DNA of 64,000 bases from Bradyrhizobium agreste (GCF_016031625.1 NZ_JACCHP010000007.1:310001-374000), one strand, 5' to 3'; counted from the first letter of the stretch, positions 1-9,134 are shown. Notes: a model not told the origin generated them from the letters alone. A program made the numbers and translations.

Positions 1-1
1 C

Positions 2-898
2 AAGGAAACCAACGACAAGCTGATCGCCGAGAACCACGAGCCGCTCTATGCAATCTATCCCGCCGACGGCGTGGCGATCGCGGATTCGCCGCTCGGCTTC
101 GTCGACCGCGGCCGCGGCAAGGAAGTCGAAAGCTTCTTTGCCGACCTCCAGGCGTTCCTGCTCAACGGCGATACGCAAGGCAAGATCTCCAAGACCGGCC
201 GGCGCGTCGAGATCGGCCGCGCCACCCCGCTTGCAGCCGACCCGAGGACGAATCTCGATCCGTCACGGCCGGTGACCGTGATCCGGCCGCCGGAGCCCGC
301 CGTGATCCAGAAGGCCCTCCTGATCTATCAGGAGGCGCTGCGGCGGCCGTCACTGACCGCGCTCTGTCTTGACGTCTCCGGAAGCATGCAGGGCGCCGGC
401 GAAAAGCAACTGCTCGACGCCATGCGCTTCCTGCTCACGCCGGAGCGTACCCGCGAGGTGCTGGTGCAATGGACGAAGTCGGACGAGATTCTCGTCCTGC
501 CCTTCAGCGACCACATCCTCTGGACGGCACGCGCCAGCGGCGACGAGAACGAGCAGGCCAGCCTGCTCGCACGCGCGCTCGAATTGCGGGCCAACGGGGG
601 CACAGACTTCTATACATGTGCGGCGCAGGCGCTCGCTGCCATGAAGTCGCGTCTGGGCGATGGCCAGCATCTGCCGGCCATCGTCATCATGACCGATGGC
701 AAGAGCCAAGGGTCTATGTCCACATTCGAGGCGGCCTGGCGCGCCGATGGCCATCGCGTGCCGGTATTCGGCGTGACGTTCGGGTCCGAGGTCGATCGCA
801 GCCAGCTCGACAACCTCGCGAAGCTGACCGGAGGCCGCGTGTTCGACGGAAGCAAGAGTCTCACGGACGCGTTCCGTGCGGTACGAGGGTACAACTGA
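2..898 (+). CDS. VWA-domain protein with binding-protein-like N-terminus (5' end outside window)
   Basis: The frame is open from the first bases of the window, so the N-terminus is missing; 298 residues are visible. The first ~90 residues resemble the C-terminal part of a substrate-binding protein fold, an inference from phrases such as YAIYPADGVAIADSPLGF. A von Willebrand factor A domain follows. All MIDAS elements are visible: DVSGS, the Thr in GGTDFYT, and the Asp in MTDGKS. VWA domains bind Mg2+ and mediate protein contacts. The stop codon is directly followed by the ATG of the next gene, so the two are almost certainly co-transcribed. No particular partner can be named. Confidence 0.85.
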   Translation, partial: KETNDKLIAENHEPLYAIYPADGVAIADSPLGFVDRGRGKEVESFFADLQAFLLNGDTQGKISKTGRRVEIGRATPLAADPRTNLDPSRPVTVIRPPEPAVIQKALLIYQEALRRPSLTALCLDVSGSMQGAGEKQLLDAMRFLLTPERTREVLVQWTKSDEILVLPFSDHILWTARASGDENEQASLLARALELRANGGTDFYTCAAQALAAMKSRLGDGQHLPAIVIMTDGKSQGSMSTFEAAWRADGHRVPVFGVTFGSEVDRSQLDNLAKLTGGRVFDGSKSLTDAFRAVRGYN

Positions 899-1555
899 AT
901 GGCGACGATGCCGTCCGGGCTTGGCTGGATCGCGGGTGGAGTGGCAGCCGCAGCGTTGCTGCCGTCGCTCGCGATCGGGCTTGCCATGCCGTTCTGGATC
1001 GCGCTCGCGATCAGTGCGGCTGCAGGGGGAGGCATCGTCGTGGCGCTGGCGCCGCGAAACCGGTTCGCCGCGCTGGAGGCCAGCGGCGTCGCGCGCGGCA
1101 AGATCGAATTCGCAGCCGAACTTCTGACCGAGGCGGAGCCGCTCGCCGAGCGCATGGAAGACACCGCCTCGGCGATCCGCACCCGCGCAGTCGCCGATCG
1201 CATCCGTCACCTCGTGCAGATTGCGCGCGAGATCTTTGCCGCGATCGAGCGCGATCCGCTGCGGCTCGACCGCGTGCGCCGGTTCCTGACCTACTATCTG
1301 CCGCGCGCAGCCGAGATCGCCGACGCCTACCGCGCGCTGGAGAAGAGCACCGTGCCCGACACTTCGCGCCTTGCGGCCGCGCGTGACATGATCGACCGGC
1401 TCGACGGTGCCTTCACCCGCTATGCGGCCAATCTCCAGGACGCCGATCTCGACAAGCTGGACATTGATCTGAAGTTGTTGAAACGCTCACTCGACGAGGA
1501 CATCGGCCCGGCGCCGCCGGCCGCGCCAGTCGAGACCAAGAGAGGGACCAATTGA
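899..1555 (+). CDS. XpaC-like (5-bromo-4-chloroindolyl phosphate hydrolysis family) membrane protein
   Basis: This 218-aa protein has two hydrophobic stretches in its first ~50 residues, followed by a long helical, charged region (about 70-205). That layout and the C-terminal helices (FTRYAANLQDADLDKLDID) match the XpaC-like family, often found next to TelA-type tellurite-resistance or VWA genes. The enzymatic function implied by the family name is doubtful. The gene abuts the upstream VWA gene with no gap and overlaps the next gene by one base (ATGA), so the three form one transcription unit. The family call is from memory of the sequence pattern. Confidence 0.7.
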   Translation: MATMPSGLGWIAGGVAAAALLPSLAIGLAMPFWIALAISAAAGGGIVVALAPRNRFAALEASGVARGKIEFAAELLTEAEPLAERMEDTASAIRTRAVADRIRHLVQIAREIFAAIERDPLRLDRVRRFLTYYLPRAAEIADAYRALEKSTVPDTSRLAAARDMIDRLDGAFTRYAANLQDADLDKLDIDLKLLKRSLDEDIGPAPPAAPVETKRGTN

Positions 1556-2664
1556 TGGCAATCTCGCGCCGTGCCTTCGGAATCGGCCTCGTCGCCGCCA
1601 GCGCGGCGGCGACCGGCGGTTACGTATATCTGCGCGAGCACCCCGAAATCGCCGGGCGCTTCGGCGAGCCGAAGCGGCTGTTCGGCTTCGCGGGCGGCGA
1701 AAAGGAGGGTTTCCTCGGCAACGCCCGCGTGAAGAGCTTGCTGGAGCGCCGGTTCGGACTGATCCTCGACGGCCGCCGCGCGGGATCGGTCGAGATGGTT
1801 CGTGAACGCGCCTTGCTCGACCAGAAGCCGCAATTCCTGTGGCCGTCCTCGTCCGTGCTGGTCGAGATGGCGCGGTCTTCGGGCGTGAAGATCTCCCGCG
1901 ATCAGGTGATCTTCAACTCCCCGATCGTGCTCTATTCCTGGGATCGCATTGCCGAGGGCCTGGTCAAGGGCGGTATTGCGCAATCCGCCGGCGGGCCGCG
2001 CTACACGGTGGATCTGTCCAAGCTGCTCAAGGCCGTCATCGCCGGCGAGAACTGGTCGGCGATCGGCGTCACCGACCTGTTCGGCCGGGCTCGCGTGGTC
2101 TCCACCGACCCGAACAAATCCAATTCGGGCTTCATGTTCGCGGGCCTCGCAGCGAGCCTCTTGTCCGGCGACGTGGTGATGCCCGACACCCTCAGCAGGA
2201 TCGATGGCGATGTCGCCACCGTGTTTCGCCGCATGGGCTTCAAGCCGCCGTCCTCGGGCAAATTGTTCGACGACTACGTCGCAGGCGGTGCGGGGGCGCA
2301 GCCGCTGATCGTCGGCTACGAGAACCAGCTCGTCGAATGGGTGCTGCAGGACGCAGAGCGCTGGAAGCGGCTTGAGGCCAATGCGCCGGCCAAGCCCGTC
2401 ATCCTGTATCCGCAACCGACGGTATTCTCGGCCCATCCGCTGATCAGCGTCGAGCGCCAGGCCGACGATCTGATCGACGCGCTGATGAGCGAGGGCCTCC
2501 TCGAAATCGCCTGGGAGGACCACGGCTTCCGCGGACCGCTCGGAACCATTGGCAAGGCGCGCAACGCGCTGTTGCAGTCGCGCCTGCTCGAGCGGATCGA
2601 CGCCGTACTGCCGATGCCGGATGCGCCGGTCATGCTGGCCCTGCTGGACCGGCTGTCCGCGTAG
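1555..2664 (+). CDS. Tat-exported extracellular solute-binding-like protein
   Basis: The 369-aa protein begins MAISRRAFGIG, a twin-arginine signal (SRRAFGIG) followed by an Ala-rich hydrophobic core, so it is probably folded in the cytoplasm and exported or anchored in the periplasm. The rest looks like a type 2 periplasmic binding-protein fold, with segments such as WPSSSVLVEM, TDPNKSNSGFMFAG and VGYENQLVEW. The ATG at 1555 overlaps the upstream stop (TGATG) and is preferred to the in-frame TTG at 1552. Its partners are the upstream VWA and XpaC-like proteins; no permease is seen. Ligand unknown. Confidence 0.7.
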   Translation: MAISRRAFGIGLVAASAAATGGYVYLREHPEIAGRFGEPKRLFGFAGGEKEGFLGNARVKSLLERRFGLILDGRRAGSVEMVRERALLDQKPQFLWPSSSVLVEMARSSGVKISRDQVIFNSPIVLYSWDRIAEGLVKGGIAQSAGGPRYTVDLSKLLKAVIAGENWSAIGVTDLFGRARVVSTDPNKSNSGFMFAGLAASLLSGDVVMPDTLSRIDGDVATVFRRMGFKPPSSGKLFDDYVAGGAGAQPLIVGYENQLVEWVLQDAERWKRLEANAPAKPVILYPQPTVFSAHPLISVERQADDLIDALMSEGLLEIAWEDHGFRGPLGTIGKARNALLQSRLLERIDAVLPMPDAPVMLALLDRLSA

Positions 2665-2728
2665 TCCTGGCGTCGCGCTTTAGAACGTAATGGCTTCAGG
2701 TTGAATCGATCCCGCGGTAGGTTGTTCA

Positions 2729-2750
2729 CCTCTCCCGCTTGCGGGAGAGG
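2729..2750. repeat. 10-bp perfect inverted repeat with TT loop
   Basis: The arms CCTCTCCCGC and GCGGGAGAGG are separated by TT, between the end of the VWA operon and the end of serA, which converge here. It may act as a bidirectional terminator or be one of the dispersed palindromic elements of these genomes. It lacks a T-run. Confidence 0.6.
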
Positions 2751-2795
2751 GAGTGCATCTTCCCTTATCGCGATCAAGCCTGATCGCATCGCGCT

Positions 2796-4040
2796 TTAAT
2801 GCTCGAACACCAGCCGCGCGCCGACCGTTCCCTCGAGGCTGCGGATCTGCTGCAGCAGCGTGCCTGAATCCTGACCACCGAGATCGGCGTCGAGCACGAC
2901 GTAGCCGAGGTCGCCGGCGGTCTCCAGATATTGCGCGGCGATGTTGATGTCGCGCTGGAGGAAGACCTCGTTCAGCCGCCGCAACATGCCCGGCACGTTG
3001 CGATGGACATGGCTGAAGCGTGCGCCGGAGGGACGCAGATGCAGCTGCACCTCCGGGAAGTTCACCGCGCCCATGGTCGAGCCGGTGATGAAATAGTCGA
3101 CCAGCTTGCGCGCGACCTCGCCGCCGATCCGCTCCTGCGCCTCCTCGGTCGAGCCGCCGATATGCGGGGTGAGGATAACGTTCTCAAGGCCCTGAATGGG
3201 GCTCTTGAAACGATCGGCGTTCGACGATGGCTCGACGGGAAAGACGTCGACGGCCGCACCGGCAAGATGGCCATCGCGCAAGGCACGCGCCAGCGCATCG
3301 AGATCGACCACGGTGCCGCGGCTGTTGTTGATCAGGAACGAGCCCGGCTTCATGGCCCGCAGCTCCTTCTCGCCGATCATGCCCGCAGTCTCCGGCGTCT
3401 CCGGCACGTGCAGGCTGACCACATCGCTCTGCGCCAGCAGATCTTCGAGCTTCTCGACCGGCTCGGTGTTGCCGTGGCGAAGCTTGTCGGTGCGGTCGAA
3501 ATAGATCACGCGCATGCCCATCGCCTCGGCCAAGGTCGAAAGCTGCGAGCCGATATTGCCGTAGCCGACAATGCCGAGCGTTCGGCCGCGCACCTCGCGG
3601 CTGCCGGCCGCCGACTTGTCCCAGCCCCCCGCATGGGCCGACACCGAGCGCGGAAAGATCCGCCGCAGCAGCATCACGATCTCGCCGATCACGAGCTCGG
3701 CGACGCTGCGCGTGTTGGAGAACGGCGCGTTGAAGACGGGAATACCGCGCTTGCGCGCCGCCGAAAGATCGACCTGGTTGGTGCCGACGCTGAAGCAGCC
3801 GACCGCGAGAAGCTGGCCGGCCGCCCCGAGCACCTCTTCGGTGATCTGGGTGCGCGAACGGATGCCGAGCAGCGACACGTCCTCGAGCGCGCGCCGCAGA
3901 TCCTCACCGTCCAGCGCCTTGGTCAGCCGTTCGACTTTGGTGAAGCCCGCGCTCCTGAACAGATCGACAGCGCTATCATTGACGCCTTCGAGCAGAAGCG
4001 CCTTGGCGCTTCGCTCAGGGCTTTGGCCTGGGGCGGACAT
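2796..4040 (-). CDS. serA: D-3-phosphoglycerate dehydrogenase (SerA, short ACT-containing form)
   Basis: This 414-aa protein oxidises 3-phosphoglycerate to 3-phosphohydroxypyruvate, the first step of serine synthesis. The NAD-binding motif VGYGNIG is at about residues 158-164. The catalytic Arg in NNSRGT (about 241), Glu at about 270 and His in TPHIGG (about 293) are all present. A C-terminal ACT domain occupies about residues 340-414. Length and layout match the E. coli-type SerA (about 410 aa), not the longer 530-aa type. The start at 4040 has a GGAG Shine-Dalgarno 6 bases upstream; the frame extends further 5' without homologous sequence. A paralogous 2-hydroxyacid dehydrogenase role cannot be excluded. 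Confidence 0.88.
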   Translation of the reverse strand: MSAPGQSPERSAKALLLEGVNDSAVDLFRSAGFTKVERLTKALDGEDLRRALEDVSLLGIRSRTQITEEVLGAAGQLLAVGCFSVGTNQVDLSAARKRGIPVFNAPFSNTRSVAELVIGEIVMLLRRIFPRSVSAHAGGWDKSAAGSREVRGRTLGIVGYGNIGSQLSTLAEAMGMRVIYFDRTDKLRHGNTEPVEKLEDLLAQSDVVSLHVPETPETAGMIGEKELRAMKPGSFLINNSRGTVVDLDALARALRDGHLAGAAVDVFPVEPSSNADRFKSPIQGLENVILTPHIGGSTEEAQERIGGEVARKLVDYFITGSTMGAVNFPEVQLHLRPSGARFSHVHRNVPGMLRRLNEVFLQRDINIAAQYLETAGDLGYVVLDADLGGQDSGTLLQQIRSLEGTVGARLVFEH

Positions 4041-4180
4041 GGAATCTCCGTAAATGGCAGCTTTGCCGCAGCTCATAGACCGCGGGCGATATGCAGCACA
4101 ATAGGGAACGGATACGGGGAGAAAATGGCCGGCGCGGTGGATGTTCTTGGTGTACCAGGCCCGTTGTCCGCGCGCCCAGG

Positions 4181-5413
4181 TCAAATCACATAGAACCCAT
4201 GCGTGCCGTCGCGGCGGAGCTGCTCGATGAGACCGTATTCCCAATCGAGATAGGCCTGCATCGCGGATTCCGCCACATCGGTGCCTTCATAGGGTCGCCG
4301 GTAGCGGTGGGCGGGGTCGAGCTTCGGCATGACCAACGGTGGACCGACTTCCAGCGCGCCGTCATAGCCGCCTTCGAGCACGTAGACCTCCCAGCCCATC
4401 TGCGCCAGCCAAGACGCCGTCATGTCGGCGCGGACGCATCTGTCGTCGGTCAGAACGATGCGCGCGCCGCGCACGGGCGCGGCCATGTCGGTTTCCTGCA
4501 CGAGCTGGCCGCCGGGATAATGGCGGAAGCCGGACAGGTGCCCGGCCGCATACTCTTCGGCGTCGCGCACGTCGAAGCGATAGAGCGTGCGATGGGTCTG
4601 TGCGGCCAGCGCGGCCAACTCGTTCGCGCCGATATGGCGGACACCGGCGCGATAGGCGACATCGCGGGCATTGGCCGGGCCGCCCTCGAACGGCCCGATC
4701 GCGCCGCGCCTGTCGGCGCCGTGATCGAGCGCATGATGCGCCAGCGTCCAGCCGATGGTGCCGTTGCGCAGCGCCCACACGTTGTTCGGCACGCCGGCAT
4801 TGATCAGCGACTGGGTGCCGATGATCGAGCGGGTGCGGCCGGCGCAGTTGACGATGATGGTGGTGTCGGGATCGGGCACGGCCTGCCCTGCCCGCAGCAC
4901 CAGCTCCGCCCCGGGTACGCTGATCGAGCCCGGGATGTTCATGGTCGCATATTCGTCGAAACGGCGGACGTCGAGGATGGCGATATTGGCCTTGTCGGCG
5001 ATGAGCTTTGCCACCTCGTCGGCGCTCAGCGAGGGCGTGTGGCGGCGCGACTCGACCAGCTCGCCGAAGGCCTTGGAATACGAGTTGACGTCCTCGAAAA
5101 CCTCGAAGCCCGCATCGCGCCAGGCCGTCAGCCCGCCGTCAAGTGCGCTGAAATGGGTGTAGCCGAGTGCAGCCAGACGCTCGGCGCCGGACGCGACGAG
5201 CCCCTCGCCGTCATCGTAGAGCACGATCGCAACGTCCTTGCGCGGCAGCCGCACCTCGGCCTCGATCGCGATCCGGTCTGCGGCCATGTTGGCGGCGAAC
5301 AGCGGATGACCGGTGGCAAAGGCCGCCTCGCATCTGAGGTCGAGCAGCGCGATCTCCTCGCGCAGGAGCAGCGCACGGCGGATATCGGCGGGGGTGACGG
5401 TGGGAAGCTTCAT
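4181..5413 (-). CDS. Triple-domain rhodanese-related sulfurtransferase
   Basis: The 410-aa protein contains three rhodanese folds: about residues 12-105, 130-220 and 262-350. The middle domain has the catalytic loop NCAGRTRS with Cys190. The first has YDDGEG instead, without Cys. The third has TDDRCVRAD, where an Asp aligns with the catalytic position and the Cys is displaced, so probably only the middle domain transfers sulfane sulfur. The start at 5413 was chosen because residues upstream of it in the frame lack homology-like character. The protein is likely cytosolic, since no signal sequence is seen. The sulfur acceptor is unknown. Confidence 0.8.
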   Translation of the reverse strand: MKLPTVTPADIRRALLLREEIALLDLRCEAAFATGHPLFAANMAADRIAIEAEVRLPRKDVAIVLYDDGEGLVASGAERLAALGYTHFSALDGGLTAWRDAGFEVFEDVNSYSKAFGELVESRRHTPSLSADEVAKLIADKANIAILDVRRFDEYATMNIPGSISVPGAELVLRAGQAVPDPDTTIIVNCAGRTRSIIGTQSLINAGVPNNVWALRNGTIGWTLAHHALDHGADRRGAIGPFEGGPANARDVAYRAGVRHIGANELAALAAQTHRTLYRFDVRDAEEYAAGHLSGFRHYPGGQLVQETDMAAPVRGARIVLTDDRCVRADMTASWLAQMGWEVYVLEGGYDGALEVGPPLVMPKLDPAHRYRRPYEGTDVAESAMQAYLDWEYGLIEQLRRDGTHGFYVI

Positions 5414-5489
5414 GGCGAAAACCTGACAAGGACGTGCCAGAGGCTTTTGAACGATTGTCAAGATGTTGGCTAGCCTCTTCGGCTGCAAC

Positions 5490-6686
5490 TCACTCGCCGG
5501 GAACGAGCCGCCCGAGCGGCGGCTGCGCCGGGCGCCGCAACCTGCGGCGCGACAGATAGAGCAAAATGCCGGTGACCGAGAACAGCGGCATCAGGGCCGC
5601 GGCAAGCATGAAGGCGAGCTTGCCGGGCCAACCCAGGATCGCGCCGCGATGGATATCGAGCACGTTGGCGATGATCCTCTCGCCGAACGTCTTGTCGGAA
5701 TAGCGCTCGGCGGAGACCAGCTGACCGGTGACGGCATCGATGCGGAATTCATCGCGCGAAGTGTCGAGCGTTGAATCCTCCCCCCAGGACCGGATCCGTA
5801 TCGCCGTGCCGGGGCTGGACGGCAGTGTCAGCAGAGCCCTGGCAAAGCGGCCGCCCTCCTCACGCCGGAACGTCGTCCATGCCTGGTCGAACCCGATCGG
5901 CTGCGCCGGCTCGGAGCGGGCCGCCGCACGCGGCGTCTTCGCGGACATTTTTGGCTGCATCTTCGCAGAGCTGATCTCCGGGCGCGCCAGCAGCCGGACG
6001 ACGCCGTCCTTGTACCAGTCGAACGAGTACCAGAGCCCTGTGAGCGTCATCACCAGATAGACCGGAAGAACCCAGGTGCCGATGACCGCATGCAGCGAGC
6101 GATGCAGCCCGCGCCCGCTGAGACCGAGATTGGGCTTGAGCCACATCTTCACGCTGCGCGCGCGGCGTGGCCAGCGCAGCACGAGGCCCGAGACCAGCAT
6201 GACGATCAGACCGAGCGCGGCCACACCGGTGATCTGGCGGCCCCAGCCCTTGGCATCGCCAGGCATCAGCAGCCAGCGGTGCAGCTTCCGCACCGTCGCG
6301 AAGAACACCTCGCCGCGGGGCGCACCCAGCACGCGTGCATCATAGGGGTCGACATAGAGCGAATTCGGCCGCGCGCCCTGCTCGTCCCGCGCGAAGCGGA
6401 CCCACACGGCGGCAGTCGGATCGCTCGACAGCATGACGGCCGAGACTTGGCCGAAATCCTGCCCCGCCTTCAGCCGCGCGACCAGCTCGTCCGGCATCAG
6501 CGCCGGCATCTCGCGCGGCACGACGTGCATGATGCCGGCGTTGAGATGAGCGACGATCTCGTCCTCGAAACTCATGATCGCGCCGGTCAGCGCGATCAAA
6601 GCGAGCAGCAGCGCGAGCACCAGGCCTGCGATGGAATGGACCTGGAGCAGGACGGCTTTGATCATGTGCCCCGGCCGCACTGCCAT
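5490..6686 (-). CDS. PepSY-associated transmembrane protein (iron-uptake linked)
   Basis: This 398-aa inner-membrane protein starts with a strong membrane helix (SIAGLVLALLLALIALTGAI) and has further helices near residues 140-170, 195-215 and 340-370, the layout of PepSY-associated TM proteins. Members often sit beside TonB-dependent siderophore receptors and are thought to help reduce or process ferric siderophores in the periplasm. Here the ATG lies two bases after the receptor's stop codon, so it should be co-transcribed with it and share its iron control. An alternative start is ATG at 6665 (MIKAVLLQ). Confidence 0.85.
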   Translation of the reverse strand: MAVRPGHMIKAVLLQVHSIAGLVLALLLALIALTGAIMSFEDEIVAHLNAGIMHVVPREMPALMPDELVARLKAGQDFGQVSAVMLSSDPTAAVWVRFARDEQGARPNSLYVDPYDARVLGAPRGEVFFATVRKLHRWLLMPGDAKGWGRQITGVAALGLIVMLVSGLVLRWPRRARSVKMWLKPNLGLSGRGLHRSLHAVIGTWVLPVYLVMTLTGLWYSFDWYKDGVVRLLARPEISSAKMQPKMSAKTPRAAARSEPAQPIGFDQAWTTFRREEGGRFARALLTLPSSPGTAIRIRSWGEDSTLDTSRDEFRIDAVTGQLVSAERYSDKTFGERIIANVLDIHRGAILGWPGKLAFMLAAALMPLFSVTGILLYLSRRRLRRPAQPPLGRLVPGE

Positions 6687-6688
6687 CG

Positions 6689-9031
6689 CTAGAATTTCAC
6701 CGTTGCCGACAGCGAGACGCGCCGCGCGTCGCCGATGGCAACGTTGAGCGCGTTTCCGGTGCTGGACGTATAATAGACCTTGTCGAACAGGTTCTTGACG
6801 TTGAACTGGTAGGTCACCGGCAGATTGTCGATCTTTGTGTCGTAAGTCGCAAAGACGTCTGCGACGGTATAGGCCGGCAAGAAAAACTTGTTGGCGGAGT
6901 CCCCCGGCCGGTCACCGACGTAGTGCGCGCCGCCGCCGAGCCGCAGGCGTCCGGGGAGCGCATCGCCGAAATCATAGACGAGATAGAGCGAAGCCGTATT
7001 CATCGCAGCATTCAGCAACTTGGCGTTGCCGTTCACGGGATCGTTCTCCAGGCGGGCATCGGTGTAGCCGTAGCTTCCGATCATGCTCCAATCGTCGGTC
7101 AGCTTGCCGGTCACGTCCAATTCGACGCCGCGCGACCGCGCCTTCGCGGATGTCCGCATCGCAATGACGTTGTTGCCAAGATCATCGCGGACCAGCACGT
7201 TCTTCTTCTCGATGTCGTAGACCGCCAGAGTGCCGGACAGCCGCTTGTTGACATCGAACTTGACGCCGGTCTCCCATTGGATGCCCTCCTCGGGCAGAAT
7301 GGTGGAGTCGACGACGAAGCCGATGGGAGCACCGGTGAAGGGCGCGATGGTCGAGGTCGGCTTCAGCGACTGCGTGTAGCTCACGTAGTAGGAGAGCTGG
7401 TCGTTCAGCTTGAAGACAACGCCACCGAGCGGCAGCACCTTGTCGCCCGACAGGTTGGTGTTCGTGACGAAGTTCGGCCGGCCCTTTCCCGCCAGCTGCT
7501 CGTATTCCATCCAGCGCACGCCGCCGACCACCGACAGCCAGTTGGTCAGATGGAAGGTGTCCTGGGCGAAGAAGCCACGGGTGCCGAGCTTGTCGGTCTG
7601 CTCGCTGTCAACAGCCGAAACGGTCGTGCCCGGCGTGATCAGTCCGTAAACGGGGTTGTAAAAATTAAAGCTCGGGGTCGCCTGGCGGATCAAATCGTGG
7701 CGGTCGATGGTGCGATACAGCGCCTCGCCGCCGAACAGGATCTCGTTGCGGAAGCCACCCACCCAGACGTCACCCTGGAGATAGGAGGTGCCGTAGCTGG
7801 CGTTGCTCAGCGAGTTCCGGGTGCCGTCGTTGCTGCGGGTCTCGACGCCGGTCTTGGCGTTGACGCTGGTGATGCGAAGCTGATTGGCGCTATAGGTCTC
7901 GGTGTTGTAGCTGTAGGCCGCCGTGACCTTCCAATTGTCGTCCAGCCTCTGCTCGACCGAGCCCTGGATCAGGTCGGAGGCGCCCCACATGTTGTTGAAG
8001 GGCTCGTCGAGCCGGCGAGTCTTCGGAATCGCCAGCGGCGCGCCGTTGACGAAAGCGGTGCCGCGGTCGAACGGAGTGATGAACTCGCGGTGCTCATAGG
8101 TGAGCTGGACCGTCGTGGTGTCGCCATACCAGGCCAGCGAGGGGTTCACCAACATCTCACGGTGGCGGCCGAAATTCCGCCAATAGTCCTCGCTGACGCC
8201 GTAGCCAATGAAGCGATAGGCGAGACCGCCGTCGCCGATCGGACCGGTGATGTCAAGCGTACCGTCGGCGCCGTTCCGATTGTTCGCGTAGGCCGAGCCG
8301 AGCAGCGTGATCGAGCCGTGCTGATAGAGCTCGGGCCGCTTGCTGATGGTGTTGACGATGCCGCCGGGATCCATGATGCCATAGAGCAGCGAGGCCGGCC
8401 CCTTCAGCACCTCGACGCTCTCGACCGCAGGATTGAGGCTGCGGCCCTGCACCAGCGGCATGCCGTTGCGCATGATCGAGCCGTCGCGGTTGTCGCCGAA
8501 GCCGCGGCGGATCACGGCGTCCTGGGTGCCGGCGAGCGTGTTGGTCTGGGTGATGCCTGAGATATTGACGAGCGCGTCGTCGATGTTGCGCGGGAGTTGG
8601 TCTTTCAGCACCTGCGCAGGCACGACGTTGACGGCCTGCGAGGTGTCGAGCGGAGAGGCGCCGCTGCGCAGCGTGGTTGCGCTCGGCATCGCGCGGTAGC
8701 CGAGCTTTGCGGCCTGTTGCGCGGCGGCCTCCGCTGCCGCGCGCTCCGACAGCGTCGGCACCGCGGGCGCGGGATTGCGACTGGGCTGGCGGCGCGCCGC
8801 CGTTTGCGTGCGGCGTGACGACTGCTCCGATGTGCGAGCCGGCTTCGGTCGGGGCGCCGGAGCTTCCACTGTCACCGGCGGCAGAGCCGATTGCGCCAGT
8901 GCGCTCGTCGTGGTGGAGGGATATTCAATGAGCAGCACCGCTGCTCCCATGAGAAGTCCTGCACGGCTCTTGCCGGCACGAGTTCGATGGCCGTTGTCAC
9001 GTTGGCCATCCACAAAGGCACGCACGTTCAT
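6689..9031 (-). CDS. TonB-dependent siderophore (ferrichrome-type) outer-membrane receptor
   Basis: The 780-aa protein imports ferric siderophores across the outer membrane using TonB energy. A signal peptide (about residues 25-47, ending SALAQ) is followed by a Pro/Arg/Ala-rich linker, a plug domain (about 120-230; SVEVLKGPASLLYG and DPGGIVNTISKRP are typical plug phrases) and a 22-strand barrel ending in Phe (LSATVKF), as expected for an outer-membrane protein. Plug wording is closest to FhuA/FoxA/FpvA-type hydroxamate receptors, but the ligand cannot be fixed. Two ICE-like sites lie about 75-105 bp upstream, and a PepSY membrane protein follows. Confidence 0.92.
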   Translation of the reverse strand: MNVRAFVDGQRDNGHRTRAGKSRAGLLMGAAVLLIEYPSTTTSALAQSALPPVTVEAPAPRPKPARTSEQSSRRTQTAARRQPSRNPAPAVPTLSERAAAEAAAQQAAKLGYRAMPSATTLRSGASPLDTSQAVNVVPAQVLKDQLPRNIDDALVNISGITQTNTLAGTQDAVIRRGFGDNRDGSIMRNGMPLVQGRSLNPAVESVEVLKGPASLLYGIMDPGGIVNTISKRPELYQHGSITLLGSAYANNRNGADGTLDITGPIGDGGLAYRFIGYGVSEDYWRNFGRHREMLVNPSLAWYGDTTTVQLTYEHREFITPFDRGTAFVNGAPLAIPKTRRLDEPFNNMWGASDLIQGSVEQRLDDNWKVTAAYSYNTETYSANQLRITSVNAKTGVETRSNDGTRNSLSNASYGTSYLQGDVWVGGFRNEILFGGEALYRTIDRHDLIRQATPSFNFYNPVYGLITPGTTVSAVDSEQTDKLGTRGFFAQDTFHLTNWLSVVGGVRWMEYEQLAGKGRPNFVTNTNLSGDKVLPLGGVVFKLNDQLSYYVSYTQSLKPTSTIAPFTGAPIGFVVDSTILPEEGIQWETGVKFDVNKRLSGTLAVYDIEKKNVLVRDDLGNNVIAMRTSAKARSRGVELDVTGKLTDDWSMIGSYGYTDARLENDPVNGNAKLLNAAMNTASLYLVYDFGDALPGRLRLGGGAHYVGDRPGDSANKFFLPAYTVADVFATYDTKIDNLPVTYQFNVKNLFDKVYYTSSTGNALNVAIGDARRVSLSATVKF

Positions 9032-9104
9032 TCCACTTCAAGTCAGGAGCATTGAAGTGTGCGCGTGTAACAGCCGCCGCGATCGAGGAGAACCGTAGCC
9101 GAGC

Positions 9105-9134
9105 TTGAATCGCTCTAGTGTTGAATCATTCTAA
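9105..9134 (-). promoter_or_regulatory. Tandem ICE/Irr-box-like sites upstream of the siderophore receptor
   Basis: On the receptor strand the distal site reads TTAGAATGATTCAA (9134-9121). The proximal one reads CTAGAGCGATTCAA (9118-9105). Both have the TNAGAN-N2-ATTCNA layout of the iron control element, an imperfect inverted repeat of TTAGAA/TTCTAA bound by Irr in Bradyrhizobium. The copies start 16 bp apart, putting them on roughly the same helix face about one and a half turns apart. The match is by eye; the right half-site deviates at one position. Confidence 0.5.

Noticed and set aside
350..1210. Long open frames on the opposite strand of real genes (for example here, 12713-14827, 26093-27691, 40881-43022)
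   Set aside because: They are shadows caused by GC-biased codon use. Their products are Arg/Ala/His-rich, lack domains, and cover well-defined genes on the other strand.
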